Positions 61,871-64,000 of a stretch of DNA of 64,000 nt are shown piece by piece. The stretch's first letter is position 1; every line of letters starts with the position of its first letter. The stretch comes from Nilaparvata lugens (taxonomy: Eukaryota; Arthropoda; Insecta; Hemiptera; Delphacidae), in NCBI RefSeq assembly GCF_014356525.2, contig NC_052508.1, positions 39,224,613 through 39,288,612 of the forward strand. Direction: 5' to 3'. The translations under genes and the position numbers were made by a program. Under the pieces are notes generated by a model. That model was not told the origin of the DNA. It saw only the letters and a program-made list of their open reading frames with translations, and searched no databases.

Positions 61871-62692
61871 AATGAAATAAAATAAAAAGAAATATATATA
61901 TGGGAGAAGAATGAAATATGATAGGTGATTACAGTGAAATTTTAAACTGAGGATGATAAAAATTATGTGATGAAGTATTAAGTATTATCTTATTAGTATT
62001 TGTTTTAAAGTATAACACTAGCCTGTCCATGGACATTATAATAACATTAGATGAGATTTACCTAACCAACTCCTGATTCAAAGAAGAAGAAAAAAACAAT
62101 AATAGTAACTCCAACTATACATGCGATTTGAAACCATGTAAGAATAAAAATTGTGAAAACAGCAGCAATCGATTTAATTTAGAATGAAAAGTTGTAATTG
62201 TGAAAGTACGGAAGCTTAGATTGTTTATCATTTAATGCCCTATATATATTGCTATTGAACTGCCATTATATTGAACTTTATTATGAGCCTAACTGTATTG
62301 CTAACGAAAAGTAAAAGTGACCTATCTTATCTGAATAGGACCGATAAAATGAAATCGAATTCATCAATAAGTGAAAAACAACTTGATAGCAGGAGCATTG
62401 ATTATAGTATGATTCAGAACGAAAATTATTATCAGAGAACAATCATGAATAAAATTAAATACTTTGCACCTTGTATCTTCATACATTGCATCAGCCAGAA
62501 AAAGAATAAACAATCACTACATTAAGAATAACAGCGAATACTGTGATAAGATACGAAGGATGAAAACCGAATAAAAAGTTCGTATATTCACAAGTAACAA
62601 ACTGACCGTTTACCTGAAACTGTAAAATAATAATATATCCGTGACTCCAATATAAATGGATTGAAAATTAAAGCTTATTTGAGGAGAGATAA
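61871..62692 (-). other. AT-rich spacer where the LINE endonuclease should be
   Basis: 820 bp between ORF1 and the RT frame. A LINE endonuclease of about 230 codons would fit here, but no endonuclease motif was found on the minus strand in any frame. The plus strand has an 84-codon frame (62271-62525) without recognised motifs. It may be a deletion filled by unrelated sequence, or ORF1 and ORF2 may come from two insertions. Confidence 0.5.
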
Positions 62693-63148
62693 TTAAAGCT
62701 TGGGGAAGTTTAAATCATTGTCATTTCTTATCACTGTCGGTGACCTATCATTTTCACTTTTACGGATACGAACACATCCAGTCCGATCAACCCATGCATC
62801 TTTGATTACTCCTTTCTTCTTAAGATCACGAGCCATCCCTAGAAGTTTTCTTCTCTTAGCAGTGAGACTGCGATTGATGTAGATTGGACCTTGACCTTCA
62901 AGACCGTGGACCTGTTGCCTTCTGAGGACGCCTATCTTTCTTCTCAGCTCCATGAACTGATCAGCATCGAGACGTCTCACAAATCTGACGACGATGGCCG
63001 CAGGGGGGCCCGGCCGCATACCGCCGCCAGCTGCATCCGCCGCGTGACGTCCTCCCGTACGAATCGGCAATCGATGGCAGGCGTCCACCATACTCGGCGT
63101 CACGTTCAAGCCCACCGCTCGTCCCACCTCAGCAATCGTCTCCATCAC
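62693..63148 (-). CDS. LINE ORF1 protein, C-terminal half
   Basis: Open frame continuing ORF1 after a frameshift near 63160-63170. It reads ETIAEVGRAVGLNVTPSMVD, CHRLP, AAIVVRFVRRLDADQFMELR and YINRSLTAKRRKLLGMARDL, and ends NDNDLNFPKL. The A-x-V-V-R-F...Y-I-N-x-x-L-T pattern matches the RRM and C-terminal domain of L1-like ORF1 proteins, which bind the element RNA and act as nucleic acid chaperones. A His/Pro/Gly/Ala-rich insertion (63000-63055) is unusually GC-rich for this window. Confidence 0.8.
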   Translation of the reverse strand: MMETIAEVGRAVGLNVTPSMVDACHRLPIRTGGRHAADAAGGGMRPGPPAAIVVRFVRRLDADQFMELRRKIGVLRRQQVHGLEGQGPIYINRSLTAKRRKLLGMARDLKKKGVIKDAWVDRTGCVRIRKSENDRSPTVIRNDNDLNFPKL

Positions 63149-63714
63149 ATCTTCGTCCGCCTTCCGGGAACACCGTGGATCTCAAGCGTATTCCTTCTGG
63201 TATACTGCTCTTGGTCATCGAGACGATCCTCAGTAGACTGCAGTCGCTCACGAACTTCTTTGATTTCAATCCGGAGTGAATCTATGAGCTGCTGCTGCCG
63301 ATCAATTATCTCGCTCTGCTTACTAATCACACTACTAAGTTCACTCTGCCCATCCTGACCGGTTTTAATTATACTTTTTAACTCCTCTATACTGGCGGAG
63401 AACTGCGAGTGACTATTTCTAATTAATTGCTCCAAAGACTCCATTGAGACAGTAGGATCGGTCATATTCGAAGAGTTTGACTCGGGGGTCACGTTAGTTT
63501 TAACTGGTGTGCTATCTAACGAGTGTTGTCTCGATGCACGCTGTTGTTTAAGACAACCAGGACAGCACCACGATGAGTTTTTCAAAAATGATAAATCACT
63601 TGATTTTATATTAAGACAAGCTATATGAAAATAAAAATTACACTCCTTACAGAAGAGTTTATCAGCTACGTCAGATCGATTAACCGGTTGTTTGCACTTT
63701 CCACAGGCACTCAT
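63145..63714 (-). CDS. LINE ORF1 protein, N-terminal half (PHD finger, coiled coil)
   Basis: Start chosen at the ATG at 63714 (MSACGKCKQPV). An upstream in-frame ATG at 63747 would add eleven residues of no clear value. Residues 4-60 form a PHD-type zinc finger, C4HC3: CGKC, CKEC, FHIAC and CCPGC. Residues about 110-180 form a coiled coil (QSEIIDRQQQLIDSLRIEIK, ERLQSTEDRLDDQEQY), followed by RRNTLEIHGVP, the start of the RRM-like region. A one-base shift just after GVP ends the frame at a TGA. The second half lies at 62693-63148. PHD-bearing ORF1 proteins are known from CR1/Jockey-group LINEs. Same orientation as ORF2 at 59768-61870. Confidence 0.85.
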   Translation of the reverse strand: MSACGKCKQPVNRSDVADKLFCKECNFYFHIACLNIKSSDLSFLKNSSWCCPGCLKQQRASRQHSLDSTPVKTNVTPESNSSNMTDPTVSMESLEQLIRNSHSQFSASIEELKSIIKTGQDGQSELSSVISKQSEIIDRQQQLIDSLRIEIKEVRERLQSTEDRLDDQEQYTRRNTLEIHGVPGRRTKM

Positions 63715-64000
63715 ACTATTACGAATTTGGAACAGTTTTATAAGCACAGCTCAAAGTAATTTTTCAAACTGTCATGAATAACTCAATTAATACACAACTC
63801 AAAGTAATAATTTCAAACTGACATAAAAGCTCACGAATTAACTCAATAGGTTAGAATGCTCAAATCAATAGAATAGTCCATAGACGGATCAGGTTGCTAC
63901 AGTCTAATCATCGGCGATAAGAGAGCACAAAATCAATACACCTTTCCGTTCGAGCTCCGAACAGATACTGAATAATGCTTATTGATTCACCTTCTTGTTG
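63715..64000 (-). promoter_or_regulatory. LINE 5' UTR with a duplicated block
   Basis: Leader upstream of ORF1. An imperfect tandem duplication of about 60 bp is visible: AGCTCAAAGTAATTTTTCAA ACTG (63749-63772) and, 54 bp on, ACTCAAAGTAATAATTTCAA ACTG (63799-63824). Repeated leader units can act as internal promoters in LINEs; this role is inferred. The element's 5' end is not resolved and may lie beyond the window. Confidence 0.4.

Overview
The window looks like AT-rich intergenic DNA from an insect nuclear genome. No host gene, rRNA, tRNA or CRISPR array can be supported. Almost every recognisable coding stretch belongs to a transposable element. The mix (Jockey/CR1-type LINEs, Ty3/Gypsy LTR elements, a pogo/Tigger relic, TA-inserting MITEs, Helitron-like palindromic repeats, long AT-rich microsatellites) is typical of large hemipteran genomes. 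Several repeats, for example the one with ends reading GGCTCGCTTCGCTCGCC, resemble sequences I associate with delphacid planthoppers. That assignment is from memory and was not tested.

Layout. 1-6.2 kb: a decayed LINE reverse transcriptase (RT), then a 2.45 kb foldback composite with a 167-bp tandem repeat, a TTTGAATG minisatellite and, at its right edge, a 0.5 kb TTTATTCA minisatellite. 8.4-12.5 kb: two head-to-tail Helitron-like repeats abutting a nearly full-length LINE with endonuclease, RT, a 3' stem-loop and a TTTGA tail. 15.0-18.3 kb: a 2 kb foldback element, then a long-TIR MITE whose empty site is visible in a paralogous repeat near 53.76 kb. 19.7-20.7 kb: 3' ends of two LINE families. 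23.3-24.8 kb: repeat fragments and a 102-bp near-perfect hairpin. 27.7-29.8 kb: a LINE 3' fragment with a second, 5'-truncated LINE apparently inserted in its tail. 29.9-30.9 kb and 48.7-49.7 kb: two diverged copies of a roughly 0.95 kb LTR-like repeat. 32.1-33.1 kb: an unrecognised decayed coding region. 33.3-39.1 kb: a scrambled Ty3/Gypsy element (gag, LINE fragment, LTR piece, RNase H, integrase, 3' LTR). 41-47 kb: two MITEs and a third Helitron-like copy. 48.5-52.15 kb: a pogo/Tigger-like transposon with TA flanks. 56.3-63.9 kb (minus strand): a truncated mag-type Gypsy pol, an uninterrupted 1.6 kb (TTTA)n array, and a young LINE with ORF2 (RT) and ORF1 (PHD finger plus coiled coil).

The genes do not form a pathway. 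The window is a record of nested insertion: LINE tails seed microsatellites, elements insert into older elements, and internal deletions have removed the protease, endonuclease or RT core from several copies. The most notable features are the 1.6 kb pure tetranucleotide array growing from a LINE tail, the MITE with its paralogous empty site, the chimeric Gypsy element, and the undefined decayed ORF cluster at 32.1-33.1 kb.
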